Assembly (NCBI RefSeq): GCF_019655855.1
Contig: NZ_BPFX01000007.1
Span: forward strand, 186,001 to 250,000
Length of the DNA stretch: 64,000 nt
Reading direction: 5' to 3'
From: Pseudomonas paralcaligenes
GTDB lineage: Bacteria; Pseudomonadota; Gammaproteobacteria; Pseudomonadales; Pseudomonadaceae
Under the pieces are notes generated by a model. That model had not been told where the DNA came from and searched no databases. It saw only the letters and a list, made by a program, of their open reading frames with translations. The position numbers and the translations under genes were made by a program. Below, piece after piece: positions 63,417 through 64,000 of this stretch. Position 1 is the first letter of the stretch. Each line of letters begins with the position of its first letter.

Positions 63417-64000
63417 ATGCCCATCGCCCGCCTCGTCGTGCTGTTCGCCCTCCTCTTCCCGGCTCTCGCGCCGGCGGAGACCTTGACCTATCCCCTGCAC
63501 TCCAACGGCACCGACCCCGAGGCCTACGTGGTCGAGCTGCTGCGCCAGGCTCTGGCCCGAAGCGGCGGCGACTACCGGCTGCGGCCCTCGCCACGGCCCA
63601 TGCCACAGAGCCGGGCGGAACAGTCGCTGGAGCAGAACGACGGCAGCGTGCAGCTGATGTGGACAATGACCACCCGCGACCGCGAGGAAGCCCTGCTGCC
63701 AATACGCATCCCCATCTACAAGGGCCTGATCGGCTGGCGCATCCCCCTGGTGCGACGCGAGGACAAGGACTGGCTGGCCCGGGTACACAGCCTGGAAGAC
63801 CTCAAGCCCATGCGCTTCGGCCAGCGTGCCGACTGGCCGGACACCCGCGTGCTGCGCGACAACGGCCTGCAGGTGATCACCAGCCAGAGCTACGACAGCC
63901 TGTTCCGCATGCTCGACGCCGGCCGCTTCGACGTCTTCCCCCGCGAGCTGGTGGTGGTCTGGGACGAGCAGGCGCGGGCCAGCCAGGAAGGATTGGAGCT
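63417..64000 (+). CDS. Periplasmic binding-protein-like gene, cut by the window end
   Basis: At least 194 residues, open to the last base. Signal peptide (MPIARLVVLFALLFPALAPA), then SNGTDPEAYVVELLRQALARSGGDYRLRPSPRPMPQSRAEQ, the look of a bacterial extracellular solute-binding family 3-type domain. An ATG 10 codons upstream (63387) is an alternative start. Where the gene leads cannot be seen. Confidence 0.75.
   Translation, partial: MPIARLVVLFALLFPALAPAETLTYPLHSNGTDPEAYVVELLRQALARSGGDYRLRPSPRPMPQSRAEQSLEQNDGSVQLMWTMTTRDREEALLPIRIPIYKGLIGWRIPLVRREDKDWLARVHSLEDLKPMRFGQRADWPDTRVLRDNGLQVITSQSYDSLFRMLDAGRFDVFPRELVVVWDEQARASQEGLE

Overview
The window is chromosomal DNA of a high-GC gammaproteobacterium of the genus Pseudomonas, probably close to the P. 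aeruginosa / P. alcaligenes / P. otitidis group. The case rests on fimV-truA-trpF-accD-folC-dedD, the secreted lipase/foldase pair lipA-lifO, oprI, anr-hemN and two adjacent cbb3 oxidase operons. Species is inferred from gene content and order, not from a search. No phage, insertion sequence, CRISPR array or foreign island was seen. Compared from memory with PAO1, it is a mosaic of at least four conserved blocks, joined near tRNA-Asn/cysB, near the GNAT gene/oprI and between lipA-lifO and the cbb3 genes.

Region 1 (0-13 kb, minus strand) is housekeeping: fimV (type IV pilus/polarity), truA, trpF, accD, folC and dedD, preceded by an Asd-like protein lacking the catalytic cysteine, true asd, and leuC-leuD-leuB. 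A divergent LysR regulator faces leuC. Region 2 (13-31 kb) holds a four-PAS GGDEF-EAL protein, a small heat-shock protein with a sigma-32 promoter and ROSE-type RNA thermometer, dusC, a KDPG aldolase overlapping a thioesterase, a duplicated tRNA-Glu/tRNA-Ala pair, gltX, an EmrAB-type pump with a divergent LysR gene, an EamA transporter, uvrB, an aminotransferase and tRNA-Asn. Region 3 (31-45 kb) has cysB, a universal stress protein, a frameshifted thioredoxin-like gene, a PilZ protein, DAHP synthase, oprI facing an L,D-transpeptidase, tesA divergent from a YbbA/YbbP-type ABC system, greB, an RNA ligase-like phosphodiesterase, and lipA-lifO behind a sigma-54-type promoter.

Region 4 (45-62 kb) is a low-oxygen respiration locus: ccoNOP with an ANR box, ccoNOQP without one, assembly genes ccoGHIS with two small accessory membrane proteins, hemN with its own ANR-type promoter, and anr itself. 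Anr would sense falling oxygen, raise the second oxidase and switch haem synthesis to the oxygen-independent HemN. CcoI (copper), CcoG, CcoH and CcoS assemble the oxidases. The two oxidase operons show near-identical blocks that suggest gene conversion. The right edge has apt, a DUF3859-like secreted protein, a secreted amidohydrolase and a truncated periplasmic binding-protein-like gene.

No wholly new multi-gene system was found. The best leads are the gene-converted oxidase pair, the cysteine-less Asd paralogue, the lipase sigma-54 control region, the RNA thermometer, the frameshifted thioredoxin gene and a hairpin across the truA start. Motif positions were read by eye; every family assignment is from recognition of the protein sequence without a database search.
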